Source of the DNA: Porphyromonas catoniae ATCC 51270 | GTDB taxonomy: Bacteria; Bacteroidota; Bacteroidia; Bacteroidales; Porphyromonadaceae | Length of the DNA: 64,000 nt | Reading direction: 5' to 3' | Assembly (NCBI RefSeq): GCF_000565015.1 | Contig: NZ_JDFF01000012.1 | Span: 1-64,000, forward strand | In this document: piece after piece, positions 54,539 through 63,459 of the stretch | How positions within the stretch are numbered: the stretch's first letter is position 1 | Layout of the letters: each line of letters begins with the position of its first letter | The notes under the pieces: model-generated | What the model was told of the DNA's origin: nothing | Databases searched by the model: none | Seen by the model: the letters and a program-made list of their open reading frames with translations, nothing else | Translations under genes and position numbers: made by a program

Positions 54539-57061
54539 ATGAAGTATAACTATACAGACACCTTTCGCTCAGCCCTTGAGTTAGCCTCTGAGCAAGCTCG
54601 TGAGCTCGGGGTGTCGGAGGTCAATCCCAATCTCCTCCTCTGGGGCATATTGAAAGAAGGCACAAGTGCCGCTATCAAGTTCTTTAATGACCGTGGCCTC
54701 TCTCACCTTGAGCTGATGCGCCGACTAGAGGAAATGCTGGAGCGGGGATCTGGGACTGCTTCGGAGCCCATCTTATACAACGTAGAGGCACACGAGACCA
54801 TTGCACGTGCTGCTGAGATTTCGACCCTTTTAGGTGATAAGGCTATAAGTCCATTACACCTCCTATTGAGCATCTATTTCAGTGAAGAGACTACAATTCT
54901 CTCCTCCTATCTGGTTGCACACGACATTGTACCCCAGCGTGACTCTCTGCTCTCTCGTGTGGAGGGTGGACTTAGTGGACACCAGCAGGGGATGACTGAG
55001 CATGCAGATATGCCCTCAGAGGGGGAGCTACAGATGTCCTCGGCGAAGTCTCTACTTGGGAGGGCACACATCACAGCTGTACGCCTTGATGAGAACTTCA
55101 AGCCTGTATCCGCTTTTGCCAAAGGACCGGATGGTGAGACTTCGATTGATGGGGAGGCAATGCTTCGTATGCTCAAAGGGCTCGCAGACCATTTGGAGTC
55201 TGTAGATGCAGAGCAAGGGGGTAATGCCAATAGTCACTTCCCGTTTGCAGACTTTGGGGTAGATTTAGTTGAGCGCCTCCAGCGAGAAGAGAAAGAGCCT
55301 GACACTTGTGTTGGGCGGGAGAATCAGTTAGCACATCTTCAGCAGCTGCTCCTTCGGTATAAGAAGTGTAGCCCAATAATTATAGGTGAACCTAAGGTTG
55401 GTAAGACCGAAGTTGTACGTCAGCTTGCTCGGATGATTGCCCGTGGTGATGAGCTGCCCGAAGGCTTCCCATATAGGCATATCCTACAGCTGAGTATGGC
55501 GAGGCTTTTTGCTGGCTCACAGTTTCAAGGGGGGGTAGAGAGCTCTGTTCGTTCGCTTGTGGAGGCTCTGCGTAGTCACCCAGAGGTACTTCTTTTCATT
55601 GATGATATTCATCTGATGAAGTCTGGGGGGCGAGGCTCCAGTGTTGATGCTGCTGAGCTGATTTTCTCTGCCCTAGAGCTTCATGGGCTTCGCCTAATAG
55701 GTACAGCTACGAGTAGTGGCTTCTCTCAGAGTATTGATGATAGTGATTTGATGTCGCGCTACTGCTATCCAATCCTCGTTGAGCCCTTAACAAAAGAGCA
55801 GACTCACCAAGTCCTCCTTGCTAAGAGTCGCCTATATGGAGACTTCTTTGGTATAGACTTGCAGCCCCTCCTTGAGCGTATTCTTATACTCTCCGAGCGG
55901 TATATGCCTGCTCTTCCATACCCTTACAAGGCGATTGAGCTCATGGATGCCACTGGTGCAGAGGTCCGAACTCGTATCAAACGTGCAGACCTTAACCGAG
56001 GGCAAATGGAGTTTGGATATACTGAGGATGATGTCGATCAAGCTCTTGCCCGGCTTACAGGCCTTCCTTTAGAGCGCATTACAACAGAGAGTGAGCTGAA
56101 GCGCCTCATCGGCCTACCACACTATCTGAAAGAGCGTGTCATTGGGCAGGATAAGGCAGTGGAAGCGATTGCCCGTACCGTGCAGCGATCACGTCTTGGA
56201 CTGCGAGATAGCCGTCGCCCTATTGCTTCAATGCTTTTCCTCGGACCGACAGGAGTTGGGAAGACGTATCTAGCAAAAGCCCTTGCCCGCGAGGTCTTCG
56301 GGAGTGAGGATGCTATGGTTCGCATCGATATGAGTGAATTCTCTGAGCGTTTTGCCGTCTCTCGTCTCATCGGATCACCACCGGGATACGTAGGCTTTGG
56401 TGAAGGAGGAGAGCTGACCCAGCCGATACGCACGAAGCCCTATTCCCTTGTCCTCCTAGACGAGATAGAGAAAGCCCACCCGGACACATATAATATTCTC
56501 TTGCAGGTCTTCGAGGATGGTCGTCTGACCGATACGGAGGGTAACGTGGTGGACTTCCGCAATACGATTGTGATCATGACCAGTAATGTGGGTTCTCGTC
56601 AAGCTCAAGACTTTGCTCGAGGGGTTGGCTTTGCTGAGCTGTCGGACGAAGCCACACGCAGTGAGGGTATTATACGGAAGGCACTACAGCGGACATTTAG
56701 CCCTGAATTCCTCAACCGTTTGGATGAAGTCATTGCCTTCGAGCCTCTCTCTGATGACGCCCTTGTCCGCATCCTTGAGCTGGAGTTAGCACAGTTGAAG
56801 GAGCGCGTGACCCAGCAAGGATATAATGTAAAGGTATCACCTGAGGCTTGCCGAGTGCTTGCTCTCCGCGACAACGATCGTACAATGGGTGCGCGCCCAA
56901 TCCGCCGTACGCTCCAGCACACCGTAGAGGATAAGCTCCTCTCCTACATACTAGAGGGGAAACTCAATGAAGGGGAAACACTCTCCATCGCTCTAGGGCG
57001 AGATAAGATGCTCCGCTACAGTGTCACTCGCCCCCGACGCCAAGTAAAGAACCACCGATGA
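54539..57061 (+). CDS. clpC: Clp protease ATP-binding subunit, ClpC/ClpA type
   Basis: An 840-residue AAA+ unfoldase with two ATPase rings. Residues 1-150 hold the double Clp_N repeat (SEVNPNLLLWGIL, then KAISPLHLLLSIY). D1 has Walker A IGEPKVGKTEV (about 281-291) and Walker B LLFIDDIHLM; D2 has GPTGVGKTYLAKAL (about 571) and LVLLDEIEKAHPD, sensor NTIVIMTSNVGS and PEFLNRLDE. The VGF tripeptide in RGVGFAEL is where ClpC docks to ClpP, so a protease role is likely. An extra, poorly conserved stretch lies at about 150-260. Its stop codon overlaps the start of the sigma factor gene (ATGA). Confidence 0.88.
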   Translation: MKYNYTDTFRSALELASEQARELGVSEVNPNLLLWGILKEGTSAAIKFFNDRGLSHLELMRRLEEMLERGSGTASEPILYNVEAHETIARAAEISTLLGDKAISPLHLLLSIYFSEETTILSSYLVAHDIVPQRDSLLSRVEGGLSGHQQGMTEHADMPSEGELQMSSAKSLLGRAHITAVRLDENFKPVSAFAKGPDGETSIDGEAMLRMLKGLADHLESVDAEQGGNANSHFPFADFGVDLVERLQREEKEPDTCVGRENQLAHLQQLLLRYKKCSPIIIGEPKVGKTEVVRQLARMIARGDELPEGFPYRHILQLSMARLFAGSQFQGGVESSVRSLVEALRSHPEVLLFIDDIHLMKSGGRGSSVDAAELIFSALELHGLRLIGTATSSGFSQSIDDSDLMSRYCYPILVEPLTKEQTHQVLLAKSRLYGDFFGIDLQPLLERILILSERYMPALPYPYKAIELMDATGAEVRTRIKRADLNRGQMEFGYTEDDVDQALARLTGLPLERITTESELKRLIGLPHYLKERVIGQDKAVEAIARTVQRSRLGLRDSRRPIASMLFLGPTGVGKTYLAKALAREVFGSEDAMVRIDMSEFSERFAVSRLIGSPPGYVGFGEGGELTQPIRTKPYSLVLLDEIEKAHPDTYNILLQVFEDGRLTDTEGNVVDFRNTIVIMTSNVGSRQAQDFARGVGFAELSDEATRSEGIIRKALQRTFSPEFLNRLDEVIAFEPLSDDALVRILELELAQLKERVTQQGYNVKVSPEACRVLALRDNDRTMGARPIRRTLQHTVEDKLLSYILEGKLNEGETLSIALGRDKMLRYSVTRPRRQVKNHR

Positions 57062-57627
57062 CTACCCCACTGATTACCGAAGAAGAATTGCAACGCCAGC
57101 TTGCCGAGCCTAGCTCTCGGCGGGTGGCGTTTTCTCTTGTTGTGCGTCTCTACTCCAAGCAGATCTATTGGCAGATTCGCCGTATGGTCTATTCGCATGA
57201 AGATGCAGACGACCTTGTTCAGAATACGTTCATTAAGGCGTGGGAGGCGATAGAAGGCTTCCGTGGAGAAGCGAAGGTCTCGACTTGGCTGTATCGCATT
57301 GCCACTTACGAGGCGCTGAACTTCCTGAAAAAACGTCGCAGTGAGGAGGAGCATCGCATTAGCCCGAGTGAAGAGGCTGATGCTGCGTATTTATTGTCTC
57401 GACTCCATGCAGATGAGTACTTCGATGCGGATGAAGTAGAGGAACGCTTTCAGAAAGCCATCCTTACCCTTCCTGCCAAGCAGCAACTGGTCTTCCGACT
57501 GCGCTACTATGATGAGATGCCTTACGAGCAAATGTCTAAGCTGACGGGAACGAGTGAGGGCGCTCTCAAAGCATCCTACCACCACGCTCATCGCAAGATT
57601 CTTGAGCTTCTTGATGCTGAAGAATAA
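57058..57627 (+). CDS. ECF sigma factor (RNA polymerase sigma-70 family)
   Basis: A 189-residue extracytoplasmic-function sigma factor. Region 2 contains YSHEDADDLVQNTFIKAWEAIEGFRGEAKVSTWLYRIA (the -10 recognition helix), region 4 contains LTLPAKQQLVFRLRYYDEMPYEQMSKLTGTSEGALKASYHHAHRKI, a helix-turn-helix. It is translationally coupled to clpC by a 4-base overlap and followed by a small membrane protein and a CpxP-like protein, so the set probably senses envelope stress. Confidence 0.93.
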   Translation: MTTPLITEEELQRQLAEPSSRRVAFSLVVRLYSKQIYWQIRRMVYSHEDADDLVQNTFIKAWEAIEGFRGEAKVSTWLYRIATYEALNFLKKRRSEEEHRISPSEEADAAYLLSRLHADEYFDADEVEERFQKAILTLPAKQQLVFRLRYYDEMPYEQMSKLTGTSEGALKASYHHAHRKILELLDAEE

Positions 57628-57683
57628 ACCTTTCCCTTAATATCTTGTCTCACCCATTGAAGTCTAGTGCTTCACAGTTATAT

Positions 57684-58091
57684 ATGGATAAGCAAACCAA
57701 ACTTCCGACCCCTGAAGAGAGTCGTCAGCACTACTCCGTCCCTGAGGGCTATTTTGATAGGCTCGAGGAGCGTATCCTCGCTCGTCTACCCGAGACCCCG
57801 CAGGAGGATAACCCCGAGCATGCACGTCCTTCACTATGGATACGTGTACGTCCGATCGTTTATCTGGCGGCTGTCTTCGTCTCGATGAACCTCATCTTCC
57901 GCACCTTTTTCAGCCCAGCACATAAGGAAGGCACTCAGCGGGTCGCTACTACGACTGCTGAGGTGCAGGACGAAGACTACAGTGCCTATTATGCCGAATA
58001 TGGAGGGCAGGTCGCTGCGTATGATGCTGATAAATCTCTCTTCTTGGGTGAAGCAGGCTTTGCTTCGACTTCGTATTCTAGTTACTATTAA
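57684..58091 (+). CDS. Small single-span membrane protein, probable anti-sigma-like partner
   Basis: A 135-residue protein with a cytosolic N-terminal part (about 1-60, including SVPEGYFDRLEERILARL, a stretch common in Bacteroidota genes behind ECF sigma factors), one hydrophobic segment IVYLAAVFVSMNLIFRTFF at about 67-85 and an acidic, Tyr-rich tail. The place after the sigma gene suggests it restrains the sigma factor. ATG 57684 is chosen; upstream in-frame codons up to 57645 start only with TTG. Confidence 0.62.
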   Translation: MDKQTKLPTPEESRQHYSVPEGYFDRLEERILARLPETPQEDNPEHARPSLWIRVRPIVYLAAVFVSMNLIFRTFFSPAHKEGTQRVATTTAEVQDEDYSAYYAEYGGQVAAYDADKSLFLGEAGFASTSYSSYY

Positions 58092-58102
58092 CTCTATTGT
58101 TT

Positions 58103-58741
58103 ATGATGAAGAAGATTGTCTATGGCCTCCTCACGATTGCTCTGGGGGTAGGTCTTACTGCCGAGGCCCAGCAGACAGGCTCTCACTGGAGGCGAGATAG
58201 GGCGAGGTATGAGCAGCGTCTTGACCACCAGCGACAGCGTCTTGCCCTGCTTCATGAGCGACTGCAAGAGCAAAGGCACGAGCGAGCTAGGGCAAGGCAC
58301 GAGCGTCTTTTGGCTCAGAAGCAAGAGCAATCCACAGCGAAACGTGAACGCCCTCGTGGCAATAAGCAGGAGCGTATGGCCTCGATGCGTGAGCGTATCC
58401 GAGCAGAGAAGCGAGCCTATCTCATCCAACACCTCGAGCTGACGGAAAAGGAAGCCGATGGAGTCATGTCCATCCTCAACGAGCTAGACGAGAAACGTTT
58501 CCAGCTCTGGCGTGAAGGCGAAGCCCTCGGTGGTCGTGTCCGCAAGTCTGACAAGACGCTCACCGAAGAAGAACTAAACGCCTTCCTTGAGCAATCCCTC
58601 TCGGCTCGCATCAAGGAAGCTGAGCTTGAGAAGGCCTACTATCTACGTTGCCGTACTGTCCTCCCGGTACAGAAGGCTGTTCGTCTGCCCCATGTTTGCC
58701 GGGCTTTTGCTCGTCGTTTTTTTGAGCAACATAAGCACTAG
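58103..58741 (+). CDS. Exported CpxP/Spy-like protein
   Basis: A 212-residue protein with a signal peptide (cleavage after AEAQ) and a strongly charged, Arg/Gln/Glu-rich coiled-coil stretch at about 30-115 with repeated RARHERL-type heptads. Then comes LIQHLELTEKEADGVMSILNELDEKRFQLWREGEAL, which resembles the LTxxQ helical hairpin of the CpxP/Spy family of periplasmic chaperones. It completes the clpC-sigma-membrane protein run and is probably a target or part of the stress response. Start at 58103 or 58106 (two adjacent ATG). Confidence 0.65.
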   Translation: MMKKIVYGLLTIALGVGLTAEAQQTGSHWRRDRARYEQRLDHQRQRLALLHERLQEQRHERARARHERLLAQKQEQSTAKRERPRGNKQERMASMRERIRAEKRAYLIQHLELTEKEADGVMSILNELDEKRFQLWREGEALGGRVRKSDKTLTEEELNAFLEQSLSARIKEAELEKAYYLRCRTVLPVQKAVRLPHVCRAFARRFFEQHKH

Positions 58742-58911
58742 TGTTGGTAGCCTCTGTAGCACCAGGTGCAGAGGTGAGTCCACAGAGAGCTAGAGTTGAG
58801 CATACCGCTATCTAGCATCTACATTTGGCAACCTGCTTAGATTAAAGTCTCAGTCTCCTAATAAGGCTTTGGTCTTATTCTCTCTGCATCCTTATTGATT
58901 GCTTCGGATGC

Positions 58912-58966
58912 GCCCCCTATTCTCCGTCCCCTCATCGAGGCTCTGAGTAGGGGGCTTTATTTTTTG
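58912..58966 (+). terminator. Terminator after the CpxP-like gene
   Basis: GCCCCCTA (58912-58919) pairs with TAGGGGGC (58948-58955), then TTTATTTTTT. A second inner hairpin lies between the arms. Confidence 0.85.
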
Positions 58967-59072
58967 ATGTAAGTGGCCATGGATAATATGAGGAAATTCG
59001 TTATGCCTTTAGGTGAGATGGGTAATCGACTGTGTGCCAGAGGGAAATGTTTTTGTTGAATCTGCTTTTAAT

Positions 59073-59202
59073 GAGTTGCCATAACTCGTTTCAGAGAGTT
59101 ATGGTAACTCGTCTGAGCGAGTTATGGTAACTCGTCTGAGCGAGTTGTGGTAAGTCGCTCCAACGACTTATGGTAACTCGTTTTGATGACTTATGGTAAC
59201 TC
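59073..59202. repeat. Array A5: six 15-bp palindromic units, exact 23-bp period
   Basis: Units start at 59073, 59096, 59119, 59142, 59165 and 59188. The first is inverted (GAGTTGCCATAACTC), the other five share one orientation; units two and three with their spacers are identical over 46 bases, which suggests recent duplication. It is upstream of the cytolysin-like genes. Confidence 0.96.
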
Positions 59203-59420
59203 TCTACCTACCCTTCTGGGGTATGGTGGAGGAAGTTGGTATACTTCGTACTTTGGCTTTGGGGGCTTCTCATGTCTCATCTCGGACGGGTAGAGGTCTT
59301 GTAGATATTTAAGCTGAGATTTTCCTGGATGAGAAGTGGAATGATGTGTGTTCTAGGAAGGTTGTCTTTGTTTAACTTGTTGATAATAAGTATCTGTTTT
59401 GAATTTCAGAGTGAAGATTA
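59203..59420. other. Intergenic stretch without recognised features
   Basis: AT-rich, no ORF with coding character and no clear hairpin seen. Confidence 0.5.
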
Positions 59421-59426
59421 TTTGCT

Positions 59427-59434
59427 TACCTTTG
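59427..59434 (+). promoter_or_regulatory. -7 box TACCTTTG for the cytolysin-like operon
   Basis: The box ends 282 bases before the first ATG, so the leader is long. Confidence 0.5.
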
Positions 59435-59579
59435 TGGGAGAAGAACGTTCCTTGCTATGGTACATAGAGGAGCAAACATAAGCAAAGATATAGAAAGAGA
59501 GGCTACTCCCTTCAGTCTCTTTGTGTGCCTAATAAATGCACCATCCATCCCGCTCCTATCAGTCCCCACTCTATGCTCT

Positions 59580-59597
59580 GTGATCAAGTCTGATCAC
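59580..59597 (+). promoter_or_regulatory. Perfect inverted repeat in the long leader of the cytolysin-like operon
   Basis: GTGATCA, 4 bases, TGATCAC. It could be a protein-binding site or a leader hairpin; the gap is wrong for a CRP/FNR site. Confidence 0.45.
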
Positions 59598-59715
59598 CAT
59601 CCTACCCTCAAAGAGGTAGTGAGGTACATGCAAGTCCCATGGCCCCTCCTCCGCTCTATGTAAAGTAAACTACTGCAGTTGTAGCATGTAAGCACCGAAG
59701 AAAATACGTGAAGAT

Positions 59716-61530
59716 ATGAGACTTACAAACCAAACGAATTTCCTATTTCTCTTCCTGATGACTTTAGCTCTTTGCCTTGTGGTAAGTTGCAAGAGCCGAG
59801 AGATAGATCCCCAGCCTACCGAGAGTCCCGAGCACACCTACTGGAGAAATAGTATCGACTCGGTGCTATCTATTGGTGGTGAACTTATCCAAGGAAAACT
59901 CCGAGCCGTCGAGCCCAAAGAGACGAGGTATGATATCACTGAGGGAGGGAAGCCTGTCGTAGAGCATAAGGGTAGCGATAGCTATGATGTCGTCCGTCCA
60001 GGCTACTATAGGAAGATACGGAGAATCTTTGATTTCTACGGTTACCGTACGGATGACGACTATATTCCTAAACTGAGCGAAGAGGCTATCTGGCCGGGGA
60101 ATATTATTCATGTTAAGTCTCTCAAGAGCTCTCAAATCGAGAGTCTTAGAGAATTAAATGAATACCGATGTCCAGGGCGTGTGACGATGGCCGTTGTCAA
60201 TGGCTCGAGGGATCTTACTCGTGAGTTGACCGACTTTCGCTTCTCTGAGGTGACAAAGCAGATTAACTCACTCGTTGCAGCAAATGAGGGTGAGCTACCC
60301 GCCAATCTTGAGTATAGCATCCACACGGTACGTACGCTGGGTGAGGCTGCCTACTACCTACGTGTGCCACAGAGTGAGCTAGAGAATGGTAAGAAATACA
60401 AAGAGTTTCGTGCCGTACGCTGGACGGATAATACGCTGAAGTTTATCCTGACCTTTAGACAAAAGTTCTTTACGCTCGTCTATGATACTCCAGAGACAGG
60501 TTCAGCTCTTTTCAAACCTAGCCTTACTGCGGAGAAGCTCAGTAGCTACACGGGTAAAGGTGATCCATTGGGCTATGTCTCCTCTGTGACCTATGGGCGT
60601 CGCTTCGTAGCACTCGTTGAGGAGACACGCCGTACCTACAGCGATAGCACCGAGCTCAAGCAAATCCTAGAGAAACAGCTCCCCAGTGGTGATCGGATTA
60701 AAAACATTGGACGTAAAGTGCTGGATAAACTCCCGAATACGAAGCAGACCCTTCGGAATGTGAGGATATACCTTCACCTAGAGGGAGGCCGAGATATCTT
60801 TACGACAGATGTTAGTATGCTTCCTTCAATGGCTGAGCTGAATAAGTTCCTTATCTCTACCGCAACGGGTGCACATATTCGCTATGGTATCCCGATTACT
60901 TGTACCATCAAGTATCTAAAGAACCTGAAGACCGTTATCATACCTCATAAGATGGAGGGACGTTACTCCTTCGATGACTACGAGCCAGAGGAAGACGACA
61001 ACAAGATCATCATCTCTGGGCTAAGGCTCGAGGGAAAAGGTGCGGGGAAATACGCAGAGCCTGGAGCAAACTATGATGAGATTAGCAATAGGTCAAGTGT
61101 CCACATTAAGCATATCCAAGTGTCGTATAGCACGGATAACAAGGAGGAGAATGTGATTGACGTGGCTGCTCGACTTAGGGATTACCCACAGAGCTATCAG
61201 GATGGATTTACGCATTACTTCCCCAACATCGAGCTTCCAGCCTTTGGTAAGACTCCTGTCGGACATATTAGATTGAGTATTAACCTGTTGTATAAGACGG
61301 TCCGCTATGCGGGCGGATACGAGTACGATCCGCCCCAGGATATTGTGCGGAGCATAGAATTTCGTTACAGTCCTACACGAGGCTGGTTCATAGAGGATGA
61401 TGGTAAGGTAAGTGCCGTGGATGCCCCCTTCCAACGTCTCGGATACAAGGGGTCTCATCGGTTCTGCCCGATTGAGTTTACGCTCCACTACCATCTAAGT
61501 ACACAGCTGAAAGGCTCCCTTAATGAGTAG
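59716..61530 (+). CDS. Cholesterol-dependent-cytolysin-like (CDCL) lipoprotein 1
   Basis: A 604-residue lipoprotein (lipobox VVSC, Cys at about 25) that resembles the thiol-activated cytolysin superfamily. Family marks are EEAIWPGNIIH (about 122-132), AANEGELPANLEYSIHTVRTLGEAA, FRQKFFTLVYDTPETGSALF and GYVSSVTYGRRFVALVEE (about 287-304); the VSSVxYGR block is a hallmark of the pore-forming core. The tryptophan-rich undecapeptide of classical cytolysins is not seen. About 150 residues at the C-terminus extend beyond the core. It lies in tandem with a homologue 45 bases downstream; Bacteroidota CDCLs are reported as two-component pore formers active on related bacteria, so this may be one half of such a pair. 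Confidence 0.78.
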   Translation: MRLTNQTNFLFLFLMTLALCLVVSCKSREIDPQPTESPEHTYWRNSIDSVLSIGGELIQGKLRAVEPKETRYDITEGGKPVVEHKGSDSYDVVRPGYYRKIRRIFDFYGYRTDDDYIPKLSEEAIWPGNIIHVKSLKSSQIESLRELNEYRCPGRVTMAVVNGSRDLTRELTDFRFSEVTKQINSLVAANEGELPANLEYSIHTVRTLGEAAYYLRVPQSELENGKKYKEFRAVRWTDNTLKFILTFRQKFFTLVYDTPETGSALFKPSLTAEKLSSYTGKGDPLGYVSSVTYGRRFVALVEETRRTYSDSTELKQILEKQLPSGDRIKNIGRKVLDKLPNTKQTLRNVRIYLHLEGGRDIFTTDVSMLPSMAELNKFLISTATGAHIRYGIPITCTIKYLKNLKTVIIPHKMEGRYSFDDYEPEEDDNKIIISGLRLEGKGAGKYAEPGANYDEISNRSSVHIKHIQVSYSTDNKEENVIDVAARLRDYPQSYQDGFTHYFPNIELPAFGKTPVGHIRLSINLLYKTVRYAGGYEYDPPQDIVRSIEFRYSPTRGWFIEDDGKVSAVDAPFQRLGYKGSHRFCPIEFTLHYHLSTQLKGSLNE

Positions 61531-61575
61531 TCTAGATATAGAAGCATTATTCACACATCTAACTAATAAAAAGCA

Positions 61576-63384
61576 ATGAAGCAGAATCTCCTTGCCCTCG
61601 TGGCATTCGTTGGTCTTGGTCTCTTTGCCTCCTGTAAGCAAAAGGACGTAGACCCCAACAAGGGTGGATCAAATGATCCTCAGAACATCCGCGAAGTAGC
61701 TGCACTACTACAGTCCGCTGGTAAGCTCCCTGAAGGAGCAAAGCCTAAGACCGAACTAACCAAGTGCGATACCCTAAAGAAAGAAAGTGCTGGTATCCAA
61801 AAGTTGGAGTACACAGGCGAGAATAGAGACTGTGACAAGGTCTCTACCGAGGAACACTATGACTACATAGGTCGCTCTGAAGAGTTCGCTATCCTCGACC
61901 CATGGGCTTCCATACTATGGCCTGGTTGCTTGATACAAGGAGCCTCGATCCGTGGGGATAATGTCCCAACGGCAATCCCCATAGTGAGCAAGCGTAAACC
62001 TGGGAAGATCCTCCTACAGATCGTATCTGGTGCTGACTCTCGACTTACAGGGAAGGACCAAGAAGGCTCTTGGTCAGAGCCTGTCAAGACAATGAATGAG
62101 AGTAGTGTGCTTCAAGCGCAGAACAATCTACTTCGTCGCTGGCGAGAGAGTGGCATCCCTGCTAGTACCTCGTACTCTATGGAGGTGGTCCATAGTCTGA
62201 AGGAGACTGCGATCGCTACGGGGCTTGATATAGATAAGTTCTTTGGCAAGATACAAGCAGCTTTTAGGACAGACTTCAGCGAGAGGAAAAGCTATGTACT
62301 GGTAAAGCTTTACCAGCGTTTCTATACCCTGAGCTACGAAGATCCCGAAGGCTTCAAGGGAGTCTTCACGGACAATATCCAGAGGAGTGACCTCGCACCT
62401 TACACTGGGTCAGGTAACCCAATCTGTTACATCTCCTCTGTATCCTACGGACGTATCTATTACCTTCTTTATGAGAGCTCAGAGAAGTCAGACGTCTTGA
62501 TGACCTCTCTGAAGACCTCATTTGCCTCCATTAATATTGATGGAAGCATAAAGAAGAATGAAGTAGTCTCGAATAGCCGTGTCCACCTCATCCAGCGTGG
62601 CGGAGATGCTCAGCTGGGTCTTGAGGGGGCGATCAATCCCAATAAGGTAGCAGACTTCATCATTAAAGGTGCTATCCCATCGGAGAAGAATGTTGGAGCT
62701 CCCATCTCCTTTACGGTTAAGCATCTCTATGATGCTAGCCTTGTCCGTATGTCTAATACGACATCATACTCATACAGAAAGACGCAGTTCATCCCGAAGT
62801 CAAAGTATAATACGGTGACTGTTCTACTTCGAGACATTAGTGTGCATGCTTCGGCTAAAGGTAAATACCAGATATCAAACAATGCACATGTCCGCCTTGT
62901 AGATGCGAAGGTAGAGTATGTAGCAAAGACGAAACCAAAGACACGCCCTGCACAGAGAGAGTTCTCTCTTATGCCTGATGGTAAACAGCTACTCTATGGG
63001 TTACGAAGTCTTACCTTCATTAATGTGTACAAGGCTCAGTCTAATGACTGTGGTTTCGCAGAGGATGACCGTAACGACCGTGTCCTCCTTCGAGTAAAGC
63101 TCGCTATCCGTCCAGAGGCCTATCACAATGGCGTCTTGGGTACAGGTCTAGGAGGAAGTAGGACAGGCGAAAGTGAGCAATTTGTTGAGTTTATCCAAGA
63201 GTTGGAGTACGAAACAAAGGAAGGTTGGGAAGCTGTGGCTCCATCATCACCTTACTCGTATAACGCCTTCCAGTCCATATCCAGGTCACTAGATCTAACA
63301 GATCTCCAGCTGAATGTCTCTGTCAACTACTCCGTCTACGTAGATAATACTCGCCTACGTCCTCAAAGCCGTAACAGGAAGTAG
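61576..63384 (+). CDS. Cholesterol-dependent-cytolysin-like (CDCL) lipoprotein 2
   Basis: A 602-residue lipoprotein (lipobox FASC, Cys at about 16) homologous to its upstream neighbour. Here the family pattern is clearer: PWASILWPGCLIQGAS (about 109-124), QAQNNLLRRWRESGIPASTSYSMEVVHSLKE, YQRFYTLSYEDPEGF, CYISSVSYGRIYYLLYESS (about 283-301) and PISFTVKHLYDASLV. The two proteins share layout and length but low sequence identity, as expected for partners with different roles rather than recent duplicates. No undecapeptide was seen. A third lipoprotein gene starts 75 bases after the stop. Confidence 0.83.
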   Translation: MKQNLLALVAFVGLGLFASCKQKDVDPNKGGSNDPQNIREVAALLQSAGKLPEGAKPKTELTKCDTLKKESAGIQKLEYTGENRDCDKVSTEEHYDYIGRSEEFAILDPWASILWPGCLIQGASIRGDNVPTAIPIVSKRKPGKILLQIVSGADSRLTGKDQEGSWSEPVKTMNESSVLQAQNNLLRRWRESGIPASTSYSMEVVHSLKETAIATGLDIDKFFGKIQAAFRTDFSERKSYVLVKLYQRFYTLSYEDPEGFKGVFTDNIQRSDLAPYTGSGNPICYISSVSYGRIYYLLYESSEKSDVLMTSLKTSFASINIDGSIKKNEVVSNSRVHLIQRGGDAQLGLEGAINPNKVADFIIKGAIPSEKNVGAPISFTVKHLYDASLVRMSNTTSYSYRKTQFIPKSKYNTVTVLLRDISVHASAKGKYQISNNAHVRLVDAKVEYVAKTKPKTRPAQREFSLMPDGKQLLYGLRSLTFINVYKAQSNDCGFAEDDRNDRVLLRVKLAIRPEAYHNGVLGTGLGGSRTGESEQFVEFIQELEYETKEGWEAVAPSSPYSYNAFQSISRSLDLTDLQLNVSVNYSVYVDNTRLRPQSRNRK

Positions 63385-63459
63385 CATTCGTTTTATATGT
63401 AGTCTCTTATCCAAGGTCTTTTAATAGGCCTTGGGTGGGACTGCCTATACTGTACAGCG

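Noticed and set aside
59580-59597. CRP/FNR-type operator
   Set aside because: The half-sites TGTGA and TCAC are 10 bases apart instead of 6.
59457-59663. 68-codon frame in the leader of the cytolysin-like operon
   Set aside because: It follows the promoter at a plausible distance, but the peptide has no signal, repeat or family feature, and the inverted repeat lies within it.
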